DNA from: Pseudomonas mendocina
Lineage (GTDB): Bacteria > Pseudomonadota > Gammaproteobacteria > Pseudomonadales > Pseudomonadaceae
Length of the DNA stretch: 64,000 nt
Direction of reading: 5' to 3'
Assembly: GCF_003008615.1 (NCBI RefSeq)
Contig: NZ_CP027657.1
Coordinates: 1,984,001 to 2,048,000, forward strand
Below the pieces are notes generated by a model, which was not told the DNA's origin, made no database searches, and was given only the letters and a program-made list of their open reading frames with translations. Below are positions 1-8,437 of the stretch, piece after piece. The translations under genes were made by a program, and so were the position numbers. The stretch's first letter is position 1, and every line of letters starts with the position of its first letter.

Positions 1-1073
1 TCGAGCAGCACCTCGTTGTTGCCGGTCTCGCCCGCTGCCGAGGAAAACGCCAGTTGCTCGGCGCTCAACGGCTGCACGCGCAGCAGTGCGGTAGTACTGG
101 TGGGGTCATAGACGAACAGCGGCTGACCGGGGTTGCCAGCCAGGTCGAAGCCGGTGGCGAGCACGTCGTTGACCATCTGCGCCAGCTGGCTAGCCATGTC
201 GTGCAGGGCCTCCTGGTTCGGCCGCAGGCTGTTGTACTCGACGTCATACAGGCCACCGAAAGCGCCGCCGAAACCATCCTGACGCAGCGGGAAGCTGGTA
301 CCGGCAAAGGCCAGGCTGACCTCCTGCTCACCCGTCGCGGTCATCGCCACCTTGAGCTGGCCGGCAGTGGGACCGGCCACCAGCGGCTGGCCGTTGGACA
401 GGGCAACGCTGACCGAGCCATCCGGCACTTCGTTGATGCGCAGCTTGGCGAACTGGCTGAGCTGGCCGATCAGGCTTTCGCGGTGGTCGCGCAGCGCGGT
501 GCTGTCACCCTTGACCGACTCGGTCTCGACGATCTTCTTGTTCAGCAGCGCGATGTTCTCGGTCAGGCCATTGATCTCGGTGGCCATGGCCGTGCGCTGC
601 TCCTGCAGCGCCTTGACCTGCGCGTCGATGTTGCTGCTCAGACCGTTGAAGCGCTGCGCCAGGTTGCCGGCCTCGCTGATGATCTGCTGACGCAAGGCGA
701 TGGAGCCTGGCGTGGCGCTGGCTTCGCTCAAGGCTGCGAAGAACTGGTCGAGGCCGGCGCTGATGCTCGAACCGGTGCCCGACATCAGCGCTTCCAGCGC
801 GGTCAGGTACTGCTGCGAGGCGCCATAGAAGTTCTGCTCGGTGGTCGCGCGCCACAGCTGCTGGTTGTGGAATTCGTTGGTCATGCGGCGGATGCTGATC
901 ACCTCGACGCCGCCGCCGACGCTCAGGCCGCCCTGCCCGGCCAGCGACCCGGTGATGGTCTGCAGGCGACTGAAACCCGGTGTGTTGACGTTGGCGATGT
1001 TCTGCCCGGTGGTGGCCAGGGCCACCTGGCTGGCACGCACACCGCTGTAGGCGATCTGGTTGAGGATGCTCAC
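1..1073 (-). CDS. flgK: Flagellar hook-associated protein 1 FlgK (3' end cut by window edge)
   Basis: FlgK forms the first junction between hook and filament. Translating from a GTG at 1073 gives a protein beginning SILNQIAYSGVRASQVALA, followed by the flagellar-rod motif NIANVNTPGF, which is the signature N-terminus of FlgK and other rod/hook axial proteins. An AGGAG ribosome site lies just upstream, and the start is 3 bases beyond the flgJ stop, so it is the next gene of the flgB operon. About 357 codons are visible and the C-terminal part lies beyond base 1. The start was chosen because no ATG fits and the GTG places the conserved N-terminus exactly. It belongs to the lateral-type system by context. 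Confidence 0.93.
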   Translation of the reverse strand, partial: MSILNQIAYSGVRASQVALATTGQNIANVNTPGFSRLQTITGSLAGQGGLSVGGGVEVISIRRMTNEFHNQQLWRATTEQNFYGASQQYLTALEALMSGTGSSISAGLDQFFAALSEASATPGSIALRQQIISEAGNLAQRFNGLSSNIDAQVKALQEQRTAMATEINGLTENIALLNKKIVETESVKGDSTALRDHRESLIGQLSQFAKLRINEVPDGSVSVALSNGQPLVAGPTAGQLKVAMTATGEQEVSLAFAGTSFPLRQDGFGGAFGGLYDVEYNSLRPNQEALHDMASQLAQMVNDVLATGFDLAGNPGQPLFVYDPTSTTALLRVQPLSAEQLAFSSAAGETGNNEVLL

Positions 1074-1076
1074 GAA

Positions 1077-2198
1077 TCAGGACTCCTGACGCTCGAAGCG
1101 CATGGGCTGAGCGAAGGCCGCCAGACGCGGGGTACGGGCGTCGTCGGCAGCGAATTGGGCTGTTACTGAAGACAGGGCGACGGAATCCTCGGCGGACTTA
1201 AATTCGTCACGCGCCAATACCTGTTTGCCTGCGACCGCACCGAGCAGCAGGCCGCTGTCGGCACTCAGGGCGCTGGCCAGTTGCTGGCGGGTCTGCGCAC
1301 TGAGCGAGGTCTGCTGCACCTCGTCCTTGGCCGGCGCCTCGCGGCTGGCCAGATCGCCGAGAATCTTGCGCGTGTAATCGCGGGTTTCCTGGAAAGGAAT
1401 GCGCTCGATCCAGGCACCGGTGCCGATCTCGCCGCTGCGCGGGTCGCCATTGACCTTCAGCCACTCGTCGACGCGCCCGGGGCCGGCGTTGTAGGCCGCC
1501 AGCGCGAGGGCCTGGTGGCCGTCGTAACGCTGCAGCATCTTGTCCAGGTAGGCGCTACCGAGACGCTTGTTGTAGCTGGCATCGGTGGTCAGGCGCGCCT
1601 CATCGAACGGCAGACCGAGTTCGGCGGCCATCTCCCGCGCGGTGTCCGGCATCAGCTGCATCAGGCCACGCGCGCCCTTGGGCGACACGGCATCGACGCG
1701 TCCGGCCGACTCCTGCTGGATGACCTTGTCGACCAGGGCGAGAAAGCCCGCCGAGCCCTTGTCCCAGACCTTGCCCAGACCATCGACGCCACGCTGCCAG
1801 GTCGCGCGCAGCGGCTCCAGCAAGCTACCGCCGGAACGCTGCGGCAGCTCGGCCGACTGCGCTGCCAGCGCTGCGCCCTGCAGATCCGGCGCCTCACCCG
1901 CGCCCCCGGACAGCTGCTTGACCAGCATGTCGGCGATACCGGTCTGCTTGCGCCCGGCCAGGGTCTCGGCCAGTACCTCGTCGTAGAAGTCGCGCATGGT
2001 GTCCATCTCGCGGCTGCGCATCGGGTTGCCTTCGGCGAGCACGTCGCTGGCCTTGCGCATCTGCTTGAGGATCTGCTGCAGGAACAGCGCCTCGAACTGC
2101 TCGGCCGCGGCCTGCAGCTGCTGTTCGCGGGCGGTGCCAATACCGTCGGCGCTGCCGCGGTGGCTGTTCATGTGGTGGGCGAGGGAAACGATGCTCAT
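1077..2198 (-). CDS. flgJ: FlgJ, rod-capping protein with a Slt-type lytic transglycosylase domain
   Basis: 373 residues. The N-terminal part (about 25-100, with EQFEALFLQQILKQMRKA) is the rod-binding/capping domain that guides rod assembly in the periplasm. The C-terminal half (about 150-290) is not the GH73 glucosaminidase of enteric FlgJ. It has a Slt70-like goose-lysozyme fold signature: QQESAGRVDAVSPKGARGLM with likely catalytic Glu163, then QLMPDT and AAYNAGPGRV (234-243). It would open the peptidoglycan for the rod by lytic transglycosylation. The stop lies 3 bases before flgK and the start 3 bases after flgI, so it is mid-operon. The domain swap is seen directly; its activity is inferred from the family. 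Confidence 0.92.
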   Translation of the reverse strand: MSIVSLAHHMNSHRGSADGIGTAREQQLQAAAEQFEALFLQQILKQMRKASDVLAEGNPMRSREMDTMRDFYDEVLAETLAGRKQTGIADMLVKQLSGGAGEAPDLQGAALAAQSAELPQRSGGSLLEPLRATWQRGVDGLGKVWDKGSAGFLALVDKVIQQESAGRVDAVSPKGARGLMQLMPDTAREMAAELGLPFDEARLTTDASYNKRLGSAYLDKMLQRYDGHQALALAAYNAGPGRVDEWLKVNGDPRSGEIGTGAWIERIPFQETRDYTRKILGDLASREAPAKDEVQQTSLSAQTRQQLASALSADSGLLLGAVAGKQVLARDEFKSAEDSVALSSVTAQFAADDARTPRLAAFAQPMRFERQES

Positions 2199-2201
2199 GG
2201 C

Positions 2202-3296
2202 TCAGATCACGATCAGTTCGGCATTGAGGGCACCGGCCTGCTCCAGCGCCTGGAGGATGCTCATGACATCGTCCGGGGTAGCGCCGAGGCTGTTCACGGT
2301 GTTGATGATGCTGTCCAGGCTGGCGCCGTCGGGCCACTTGAACATGGCGTTCTTGTCCTGGCTGACGGCGACGTCGGAGCGCGGCACCACGGCGGTCTGG
2401 CCACCGGAGAAGGCATTGGGCTGGCTGACCTGCGGGTTTTCGCTGATGGTCACGGTCAGGGTGCCATGGGCCACGGCCGCGGCCTTCACGCGCACGCCCT
2501 GGCCGACCACCACGGTACCGGTGCGGCTGTTGAACACCACGCGTGGTCGTTCGCGGCCCTCTTCCACCTCCAGGCCTTCGAGCATGGCCATGAAGCCGAT
2601 GCGCTGGGTGCTGGTAATCGGCGCGCGAATGGAAATTTTGGTCGAGTTCAAGGCGCTGGCGGTACCGCTGCCGAAGCGGCCGTTGACTGCCTCGACCACC
2701 TTGGCAGCGGTCTGGAAGCTGGGCTGGCGCAGGTTGAGCATGACCTCGTCACGCGTACTGAAATCGCTGGGGATCATCCGCTCGACCGTGGCGCCATTGG
2801 GTACGCGGCCGCTGTTGGCGGAGTTGATCGCCACGCTGGAGCCGCTCTGCCCGGTGGCATTCAGGCCGCCGACGACAATGGCGCCCTGGGCCAGGGCATA
2901 GGTTTCGCCGTCGACGCCTTGCAGCGGCGTCATCAGCAACTGGCCGCCGCGCAGGCTCTTGGCATCGCCCAGCGAAGCGACGGTGATGTCCACGGTCTGC
3001 CCCGGGCTGTAGGACGGCGGAATTTCCGCGGTCACGGTCACCGCCGCGACGTTCTTCAGCTTGGGATCGACGTTCGGCGGCAGGTTGATGCCGAACTGTT
3101 TGATCATGTTGGCCACCGACTGGCTGGTGAAGCGCACCTGGTTCTTGTCACCGGTGCCGTCCAGGCCAACCACCAGGCCATAGCCGATCAGCTGGTTGCC
3201 GCGAATGCCTTCGATGTCCACCAGATCCATCAGCGGCACGGCCTTGGTCGACAGCGGCCAGGTCAGGAGCAGGGCGACGAGTGAGCGTTTGATCAT
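2202..3296 (-). CDS. flgI: Flagellar P-ring protein FlgI
   Basis: 364 residues, the normal length of FlgI. A Sec signal peptide (about 1-19, cleaved near STKA-VP) precedes the family's conserved start DLVDIEGIRGNQLIGYGLVV and GLDGTGD. The protein assembles the P ring around the rod in the peptidoglycan layer, with FlgA as its periplasmic chaperone. It lies between flgH and flgJ in the same operon with short spacers. Confidence 0.96.
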   Translation of the reverse strand: MIKRSLVALLLTWPLSTKAVPLMDLVDIEGIRGNQLIGYGLVVGLDGTGDKNQVRFTSQSVANMIKQFGINLPPNVDPKLKNVAAVTVTAEIPPSYSPGQTVDITVASLGDAKSLRGGQLLMTPLQGVDGETYALAQGAIVVGGLNATGQSGSSVAINSANSGRVPNGATVERMIPSDFSTRDEVMLNLRQPSFQTAAKVVEAVNGRFGSGTASALNSTKISIRAPITSTQRIGFMAMLEGLEVEEGRERPRVVFNSRTGTVVVGQGVRVKAAAVAHGTLTVTISENPQVSQPNAFSGGQTAVVPRSDVAVSQDKNAMFKWPDGASLDSIINTVNSLGATPDDVMSILQALEQAGALNAELIVI

Positions 3297-3306
3297 GATC
3301 CAGGCC

Positions 3307-3969
3307 TCAGAGCGGGAACAGCGGACTGGTGAAGAAGCGCGTCAGCCAACCCGCCGAATTGCTGTCGCTGAGCACGCCACGGCCGGCGTAGGAAATCCGT
3401 GCGTTGGCCACGTTCTGCGAGGACACCTGATTGGCGCGATTGATGTCGTCCATGCGCACCAGGCCGACCAGGCGGATGTACTCGTCGCCCTGGTTCAGAC
3501 GCAGGGCCTTCTCGCCCTTGATCAGCAGGGTGCCGTTGGGCAGCACCTGGTGCACGGTCACGGCGATGGAGCCACGCAGGGTGTTCTGCTGCGAACTACG
3601 CGCCGAACCGTTGAAGTCGCGCTCGGCCTCGGCGGAGCTTTCCAGACGGTCGTAGGTCTTGCCCAGCACGGTGGGGATGCCGATGGCGGCACTGGAGGTC
3701 TTGCCGAAGCTGGTGCCGGCGCTCTTGCTCGACTGGGTGGACTCGTCGAGCACCACGGTGAGGATGTCGCCGACCCGCACCGCGCGCTTGTCGCCGATCA
3801 ACGAGCCGCTGTAGCCACTGCGGAACAGCCCGCCACCGGTGCTCGGCGGCACGCTGTAGTCGAGTTGCAAGGGTTCGTAATGGCTCGAGTCTTCGTCGGG
3901 CAGCATCTCGTTGAAGCTGGCACAACCACCCAGAGTCAGCAGCAGAGCGAGCGGGATCAGGCGCTTCAT
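3307..3969 (-). CDS. flgH: Flagellar L-ring lipoprotein FlgH
   Basis: 220 residues from the ATG at 3969. The N-terminus MKRLIPLALLLTLGGC is a type II signal peptide with lipobox LGGC, as expected for the outer-membrane L ring. The body contains the family's RVGDILTVVLDE segment and ends near RGVLSDSNSAGWLTRFF. An in-frame GTG at 3978 would add three residues and overlap the flgG stop (GTGA), so a coupled start there is possible; the ATG gives the cleaner lipoprotein signal. Neither has an obvious ribosome site. Mid-operon gene of the hook-basal-body cluster. Confidence 0.94.
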   Translation of the reverse strand: MKRLIPLALLLTLGGCASFNEMLPDEDSSHYEPLQLDYSVPPSTGGGLFRSGYSGSLIGDKRAVRVGDILTVVLDESTQSSKSAGTSFGKTSSAAIGIPTVLGKTYDRLESSAEAERDFNGSARSSQQNTLRGSIAVTVHQVLPNGTLLIKGEKALRLNQGDEYIRLVGLVRMDDINRANQVSSQNVANARISYAGRGVLSDSNSAGWLTRFFTSPLFPL

Positions 3970-3974
3970 GGCGG

Positions 3975-4760
3975 TCACACGGTCTGGTTGAGGAACTGCT
4001 GCATGCCCGACGCGGCGTCGAGCACCTTGGCGTTGGCCTCGTAGGCGCGCTGGATGGAGATCATCGCCACCATGGCCTCGACCACCTGCACGTTGGAGCC
4101 TTCCAGCACGCCCTGCTTGAGGTTGCCCAGGCCCTCTTCGCCCGGTACGCCTTCGACCGGCTCGCCGCTGGCCACGGTCTCGCGGTAGAGGTTGCCGCCG
4201 AGGGCTTCCAGACCACCCGGATTGGTGAAGTTGACCAGGGTGATCTGGCCCAGCTCCGAAGGCAGGTTGTCACCGGCCAGCACGGCGGTGACGATGCCGT
4301 CGCTGCCCACGGTGAAGCGGCTGCTGCCGGCCGGCACTTCGATGGCAGGCGTCAGCGGCAGGCCCTGGGAATTGACGATCATGCCTTCGGCATTGAGCTG
4401 CAACTGGCCGTTCTCGGTGTAGTAGATATCGCCATTGGGCGCCTCGACCTGGAAGAAGCCGGCGCCAACGATGGCCAGATCCATCGGCTGGCCGGTGGTC
4501 TGGATGCTGCCTTCGGTGAACACCTTCTGCGTGCCGGCCACGCGCACGCCGCTGCCGAGCTGGATGCCCGACGGCACGGTATTGACCTCATCGGCCTGTG
4601 CGCCCGGCTGTTTCTCGATGGCGTAGAACAAATCCTCGAACACCACGCGGTCACTCTTGAAGCCGTTGGTGTTGACGTTGGCCAGGTTGTTGGCCACGGC
4701 GCTCATCGCCTTGTCCTGGGCGGCCAGGCCGGTCTTGCTGACCCAAAGTGCGGAACTCAT
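3975..4760 (-). CDS. flgG: Flagellar distal rod protein FlgG
   Basis: 261 residues, typical for FlgG. The N-terminus (MSSALWVSKTGLAAQDKAMS) and NNLANVNTNGFKSDRVVFED show the axial-protein rod motif. The C-terminus (EAMVAMISIQRAYEANAKVL) is the matching coiled-coil signature. It forms the distal rod through the L and P rings. A 191-base spacer carrying two hairpin repeats separates it from the upstream gene flgF, unlike the tight spacing elsewhere in the operon. Confidence 0.96.
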   Translation of the reverse strand: MSSALWVSKTGLAAQDKAMSAVANNLANVNTNGFKSDRVVFEDLFYAIEKQPGAQADEVNTVPSGIQLGSGVRVAGTQKVFTEGSIQTTGQPMDLAIVGAGFFQVEAPNGDIYYTENGQLQLNAEGMIVNSQGLPLTPAIEVPAGSSRFTVGSDGIVTAVLAGDNLPSELGQITLVNFTNPGGLEALGGNLYRETVASGEPVEGVPGEEGLGNLKQGVLEGSNVQVVEAMVAMISIQRAYEANAKVLDAASGMQQFLNQTV

Positions 4761-4781
4761 GTGCTGTCTCCTTTGTACTGG

Positions 4782-4830
4782 TAGCCCGGATGCAATCCGG
4801 GGAAATGGTTCCCGGATTACATCCGGGCTA
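4782..4830. repeat. Intergenic inverted repeat (TAGCCCGGAT family) between flgF and flgG
   Basis: The left arm TAGCCCGGATGCAATCCGG and right arm CCGGATTACATCCGGGCTA are nearly complementary around a short loop. It would form a stable hairpin in the flgF-flgG mRNA. This is a REP-type dispersed element by appearance; it is not followed by a T-run, so it is not an obvious terminator. Confidence 0.75.
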
Positions 4831-4865
4831 CTCGTCGTGTTCTTTCAACCGTAGGGCGGGCCGCT

Positions 4866-4940
4866 GTAGGGTGGGCCGGGCGGCGATCCGTTTCAGCCCA
4901 CCATTGCAGAGCAAGTCAGGTGGGCTGAAGCCCACCCTAC
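4866..4940. repeat. Intergenic GTAGGGTGGG...CCCACCCTAC inverted repeat
   Basis: The arms GTAGGGTGGG at the left and CCCACCCTAC at the right bracket an inner copy of TTCAGCCCACC and its complement. Related hairpins recur at 9421-9473 and 42935-42956, so this is one of several dispersed Pseudomonas-type repeats in the window. Confidence 0.7.
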
Positions 4941-4951
4941 GTCCAGTCCCA

Positions 4952-5683
4952 TCAACTGCCGCGAATCATCCGGTTGCCGGCTTCGGACAGATCCTCGGCG
5001 GCCTTCATCATCTTCACCTGGGTCTCGAACAGACGGTTCAGGCTCATGGTCGCCACCAACTGATCGATGGCGCCGACGTTGCTCGCTTCCAGATAACCGG
5101 AGACCAGCACCGGTGTTTCCATGTCCTCGGCCGGTTGACCGTCGGTGCGCGTCAGCAGGCCGCTGGCGTCCTTGCTCAGGTCGGCAGCATCGACGTCCAC
5201 GACGCGGATGCGATCGACCTCGGCGGTGACGAAATCGCCGCGCGGGATCACCGAGACGGTGCCGTCACGGCCGATGTGCAGGCTGTCGTACTCGGGCAGC
5301 ACGATAGGGCCACCCTCGCCCATCACGGCGCGGCCATTGAGGGTCAGGCGCAGCTCGGCATCGACCTGCAGCGCACCGTTGCGGGTGTAGCGCTCGGCGC
5401 CGTCATCACCTTCGACGGCGAACAGGCCACGGCCCTGGATCGCCACATCGAGGTCGCGGCCGGTGGCCATCAGCTCGCCAGGCGCCAGGTTGACGCCGTT
5501 GTTCTTCACGCGCGCCAGGTGCCGGCTGTCGTAGCCGTAGCCTTCTACGGCGACGGCCTGGGCCTGCTCCAGGTCGGCCCGGAAGCCGGGCGTGTTGACG
5601 TTGGCCAGGTTGTTGGCACGCACGGTGAGCGAGCTCATGGTGCGGCTGGCGGCGGTCATTGCGGTGTAGCCGAGACGGTCCAT
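4952..5683 (-). CDS. flgF: Flagellar proximal rod protein FlgF
   Basis: 243 residues. It starts MDRLGYTAMTAASRTMSSLT and has RANNLANVNTPGFRADLEQA, the rod-protein motif; the C-terminus (LVATMSLNRLFETQVKMMKA) matches FlgF. It builds the proximal rod. It is 9 bases from flgE upstream and 191 bases from flgG downstream. Confidence 0.95.
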   Translation of the reverse strand: MDRLGYTAMTAASRTMSSLTVRANNLANVNTPGFRADLEQAQAVAVEGYGYDSRHLARVKNNGVNLAPGELMATGRDLDVAIQGRGLFAVEGDDGAERYTRNGALQVDAELRLTLNGRAVMGEGGPIVLPEYDSLHIGRDGTVSVIPRGDFVTAEVDRIRVVDVDAADLSKDASGLLTRTDGQPAEDMETPVLVSGYLEASNVGAIDQLVATMSLNRLFETQVKMMKAAEDLSEAGNRMIRGS

Positions 5684-5692
5684 GGGTCAGCC

Positions 5693-6880
5693 TCAGATCG
5701 CGCCGAACAGCACTTGGGTGAGTTCCTTGTTGGTGGTCAGCACCTTGGTGTTGGCCTGGTAGTTGCGCTGGCCCTCCATCAGGCCGACCAACTGCTGGGT
5801 CAGGTCGACGTTGGAGTTCTCCAGCGAGCCGGCCACCAGTGCACCGAACGGGCCGACACCGGGCACGCCGATCAGCGCGGCACCGGAATCGGCGGTCTCC
5901 ACCCAAGCAGTACCGCTGATGTTCTTCAGGCCGCCGGCATTGGCGAAGGTGGCCAGCGCCACCTGGCCCTGGAGCATGCGCTGACCGTTGCTGTAGTTGG
6001 CGTAGACCATGCCGTCCTTCTCCACCGACAGGCCGGTCTGCTCACCCGCCGCATAGCCGCTGGCGCGGTTGGTGGTGACGACGAAGTCGGAGCCGTACTG
6101 GCTGGAATTGCTGTAGTCGATGGCGATTGCCATCGGGTCGACACCCGGCAGGGCGAAGCCAACGTTGACCGGGCCGGCCGGTGTGGCCAGCGCGCCATTG
6201 GTGCCGAAGGTCAGCGCCTGCGGGCCACCGACGGCGGTGTTGCCCTGGTAGTAGTGGGCATCCCAGGTGTTGTCGCCGGTCTTCACGAAGTACTGGGTAA
6301 GGGTGTGTTCCTTGCCCTGGGAGTCGAACACCTTGGTGGTGTAGGTGGAGTTGTAGGTGTTCACGTCCGCCGGATCGAACGGCGCGGTGGCCGGTACGGT
6401 CTGGTTGGAATCCAGGTTCATCACGAAGGCCAGGGTGTCGGTGGCGCGTGCCGGCAGGTTGGCGTTCTGCAGTTGCAGATCGCCCATGGCGCCGACCAGC
6501 AGGTTGCCCGCCGCATCCACCGGATAGCCCTGCAAGGTCTGCCCGGCCGCATTGACGATGTTGTTGTTCTTGTCGGCGCCGAACACGCCGGCGCGCGTGT
6601 AGCTCAGGTCGCCGTTGGTGTCGCGGGTGACGAAGAAGCCGCCGCCGGAGATGGCCAGATCCAGGCTACGCCCGGTGGTGACCAGAGAGCCGCCCTGGCT
6701 GATGCTCTGGGTGGTGGCCAGCACCTCCACGCCCATCGCCTGGCTGTCGGCGTAGATGCTGCCGAACTCGGTACGCGAGGACTTGAAGCCGGTGGTACCG
6801 GCGTTGGCGATGTTGTGGCTGATGGTGTTGAGCTGTTCGTTGACGGCGCTGAGGCCGGTCATGGCGATGTTGAAACTCAT
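5693..6880 (-). CDS. flgE: Flagellar hook protein FlgE
   Basis: 395 residues, in the usual range for FlgE. The N-terminus (MSFNIAMTGLSAVNEQLNTI, SHNIANAGTTGFKSSRTEF) and C-terminus (LENSNVDLTQQLVGLMEGQR, NYQANTKVL) are the conserved hook-protein ends around a variable middle. It polymerises into the hook under the FlgD cap. Lies between flgD and flgF in the operon. Confidence 0.96.
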   Translation of the reverse strand: MSFNIAMTGLSAVNEQLNTISHNIANAGTTGFKSSRTEFGSIYADSQAMGVEVLATTQSISQGGSLVTTGRSLDLAISGGGFFVTRDTNGDLSYTRAGVFGADKNNNIVNAAGQTLQGYPVDAAGNLLVGAMGDLQLQNANLPARATDTLAFVMNLDSNQTVPATAPFDPADVNTYNSTYTTKVFDSQGKEHTLTQYFVKTGDNTWDAHYYQGNTAVGGPQALTFGTNGALATPAGPVNVGFALPGVDPMAIAIDYSNSSQYGSDFVVTTNRASGYAAGEQTGLSVEKDGMVYANYSNGQRMLQGQVALATFANAGGLKNISGTAWVETADSGAALIGVPGVGPFGALVAGSLENSNVDLTQQLVGLMEGQRNYQANTKVLTTNKELTQVLFGAI

Positions 6881-6916
6881 GGCGACTGGACCCTTGAATT
6901 GAACGAGTGGGAAGGT

Positions 6917-7594
6917 TCAGAGCAGACCGGCGGTCTGCGTCTGGCCGAATTCGGTGATGTTGTAGAAGGGCACGGAGCCGACGCCGATGACTTCCAGCAC
7001 CGGCCCCTCGGCGCTGACGCGCACCTGGGTGACGCGACCCGCCACCTCGACCTTGGGGTACTCGCCGCTGTCGCTCTTGACCTCGACCTTGTAACTGCCC
7101 GGCGCCAGACCCAGCGCCTTGGGATCCAGCTCGAAAGGCACGCGACCCGGCGCCTGGGTGCCGAGGTCGATTTCCTTCTTCACGCCGTTGCTATCGGTGA
7201 CCACCAACGCCAGCTTGCCGGCGGCATGCTCCAGGTTGATCTCGCCCTTGACCTTGTCCGCACCCAGTTCCAGCTGCTCGGTGGCGACCTTCACTTCCTG
7301 GCCGACCAGGCCGGCGGCGGTGAGGGTCTGCAGGTTGTCCAGCAGTACCAGGTTGCTCTTGCTCAGCGAGGCCATGTTTTCCAGGCTCTTGACCTGGCTC
7401 ATGGCGGCGAACTGGTTGAGGAACTCGGTACTGTCCACCGGCTTGGTTGGATCCTGATTCTGGATCTGCGCGACCATGAGGGTGAGGAAGTTGTTTTCCA
7501 GCTGGGTCGCGTCACTGACGTTGACCGACTGCTTCACCGCCTCGTCGATGCTGTAGGCGGAAGTGTTCTGGCTGTTGTTGCTGACCGCGGCCAT
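6917..7594 (-). CDS. flgD: Flagellar hook-capping protein FlgD
   Basis: 225 residues. The N-terminal segment has the FlgD core LENNFLTLMVAQIQNQDPTK and PVDSTEFLNQFAAMSQVKSL, followed by a FlgD Ig/tudor-like C-terminal half. It is the scaffold for hook polymerisation and is shed later. Its start overlaps the flgC stop by one base, indicating translational coupling. Confidence 0.96.
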   Translation of the reverse strand: MAAVSNNSQNTSAYSIDEAVKQSVNVSDATQLENNFLTLMVAQIQNQDPTKPVDSTEFLNQFAAMSQVKSLENMASLSKSNLVLLDNLQTLTAAGLVGQEVKVATEQLELGADKVKGEINLEHAAGKLALVVTDSNGVKKEIDLGTQAPGRVPFELDPKALGLAPGSYKVEVKSDSGEYPKVEVAGRVTQVRVSAEGPVLEVIGVGSVPFYNITEFGQTQTAGLL

Positions 7595-8022
7595 CAGGAT
7601 TCTCCGAGCTTGAGCAGACCTTGCTGCATGCTTTTCAGGCGGTTGAGCACTTCGACGCTGGTCTCGAAGCTGCGAGTGGCCGACATCATGTCGGTCATCT
7701 CTTCGATCTGGTCGATGTCGGCGTAGAACACGTAGCCCTGATCGTCGGCCAGCGGGTTATCCGGCTCGTAACGGCGCACCGGCTCGCGCCCGGCGCTGAC
7801 CACATCGAGTACCTGCACATGGGCGCCGCCCATGCCGGCGCTGCGGGTCAGTTGGTCGTTGTTGTAGACGGCGGCGAACACCGGCTTGCGCGCCTGGTAC
7901 ACATCCTCGGCGCTGGCCGCGGCCGAGTCGGCGTTGGCCAGGTTGCTGGCCACGGTATTGAGGCGCACGGTCTGCGCGTTCATCGACGAGCCGGCGATGC
8001 GGTAGATGGAATCGAAAGCCAT
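7594..8022 (-). CDS. flgC: Flagellar proximal rod protein FlgC
   Basis: 142 residues, normal for FlgC. It has MAFDSIYRIAGSSMNAQTVR, then TVASNLANADSAAASAEDVY and the C-terminal MTDMMSATRSFETSVEVL. A proximal rod subunit that follows flgB after 2 bases. Confidence 0.95.
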   Translation of the reverse strand: MAFDSIYRIAGSSMNAQTVRLNTVASNLANADSAAASAEDVYQARKPVFAAVYNNDQLTRSAGMGGAHVQVLDVVSAGREPVRRYEPDNPLADDQGYVFYADIDQIEEMTDMMSATRSFETSVEVLNRLKSMQQGLLKLGES

Positions 8023-8024
8023 GA

Positions 8025-8378
8025 TCAGCGTCCCTCGATGGCCTGTTTCAGGCCGCGGAATTTCATGCTGAGAAAGGTCAGGCTGGTCTGGAAGTCCATG
8101 CTGTTCTTGGAGAACGCAGCCTGCTCCACACTCAGCTCGACGCTATTGCCGTCCTGCGACGGCTGGGTCGGTACGCGGTACTTGAGATCCGCCGTGCTGG
8201 CGGTCAAACCCTGCTGCGGATCGAGCCGCTGCATCTCGCCGGCGAAATCGATGTCGCGAGCGAGAAAGCCCGGCGTATCTTCGTTAGCCAGGTTGGCGGC
8301 GAGGATTTCGCTGCGTTGCATGCGCAGTTCCAGCGCTCGCGAATGCAGGCCCACCACGTCATCAATCCGTATACTCAT
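8025..8378 (-). CDS. flgB: Flagellar proximal rod protein FlgB
   Basis: 117 residues. The motif RSEILAANLANEDTPGFLAR and the C-terminal FKGLKQA-type end (SMKFRGLKQAIEG) identify FlgB, the most proximal rod subunit. It is the first gene of the ten-gene flgB-K operon. A sigma-54 promoter lies 31 bases upstream of the start and a GGTGA ribosome site abuts the ATG. It is divergent from flgA. Confidence 0.94.
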   Translation of the reverse strand: MSIRIDDVVGLHSRALELRMQRSEILAANLANEDTPGFLARDIDFAGEMQRLDPQQGLTASTADLKYRVPTQPSQDGNSVELSVEQAAFSKNSMDFQTSLTFLSMKFRGLKQAIEGR

Positions 8379-8408
8379 TCACCGGTACCCTTCACCCAAG
8401 GTTGTGCC

Positions 8409-8437
8409 CAGGTGCCTTGAGCACAAAGCGTGCCCAA
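8409..8437 (-). promoter_or_regulatory. Sigma-54 promoter of the flgB-K operon
   Basis: On the minus strand the sequence reads TTGGGCACGCTTTGTGCT. The -24 GG is at 8434-8433 and the -12 GC at 8422-8421, with the canonical 12-base offset; only the -12 TTGC is altered to GTGC. The predicted start is near 8409, about 31 bases before the flgB ATG. It overlaps the candidate GTG start of flgA at 8430. Confidence 0.75.

Noticed and set aside
4748..7726. 992-codon open frame on the plus strand opposite flgF-flgD
   Set aside because: Antisense to well-conserved flagellar genes; Gly/His/Gln-rich composition is typical of GC-rich shadow frames. Similar long frames at 1281-3284, 32300-34171 and 60807-63053 were left out for the same reason.
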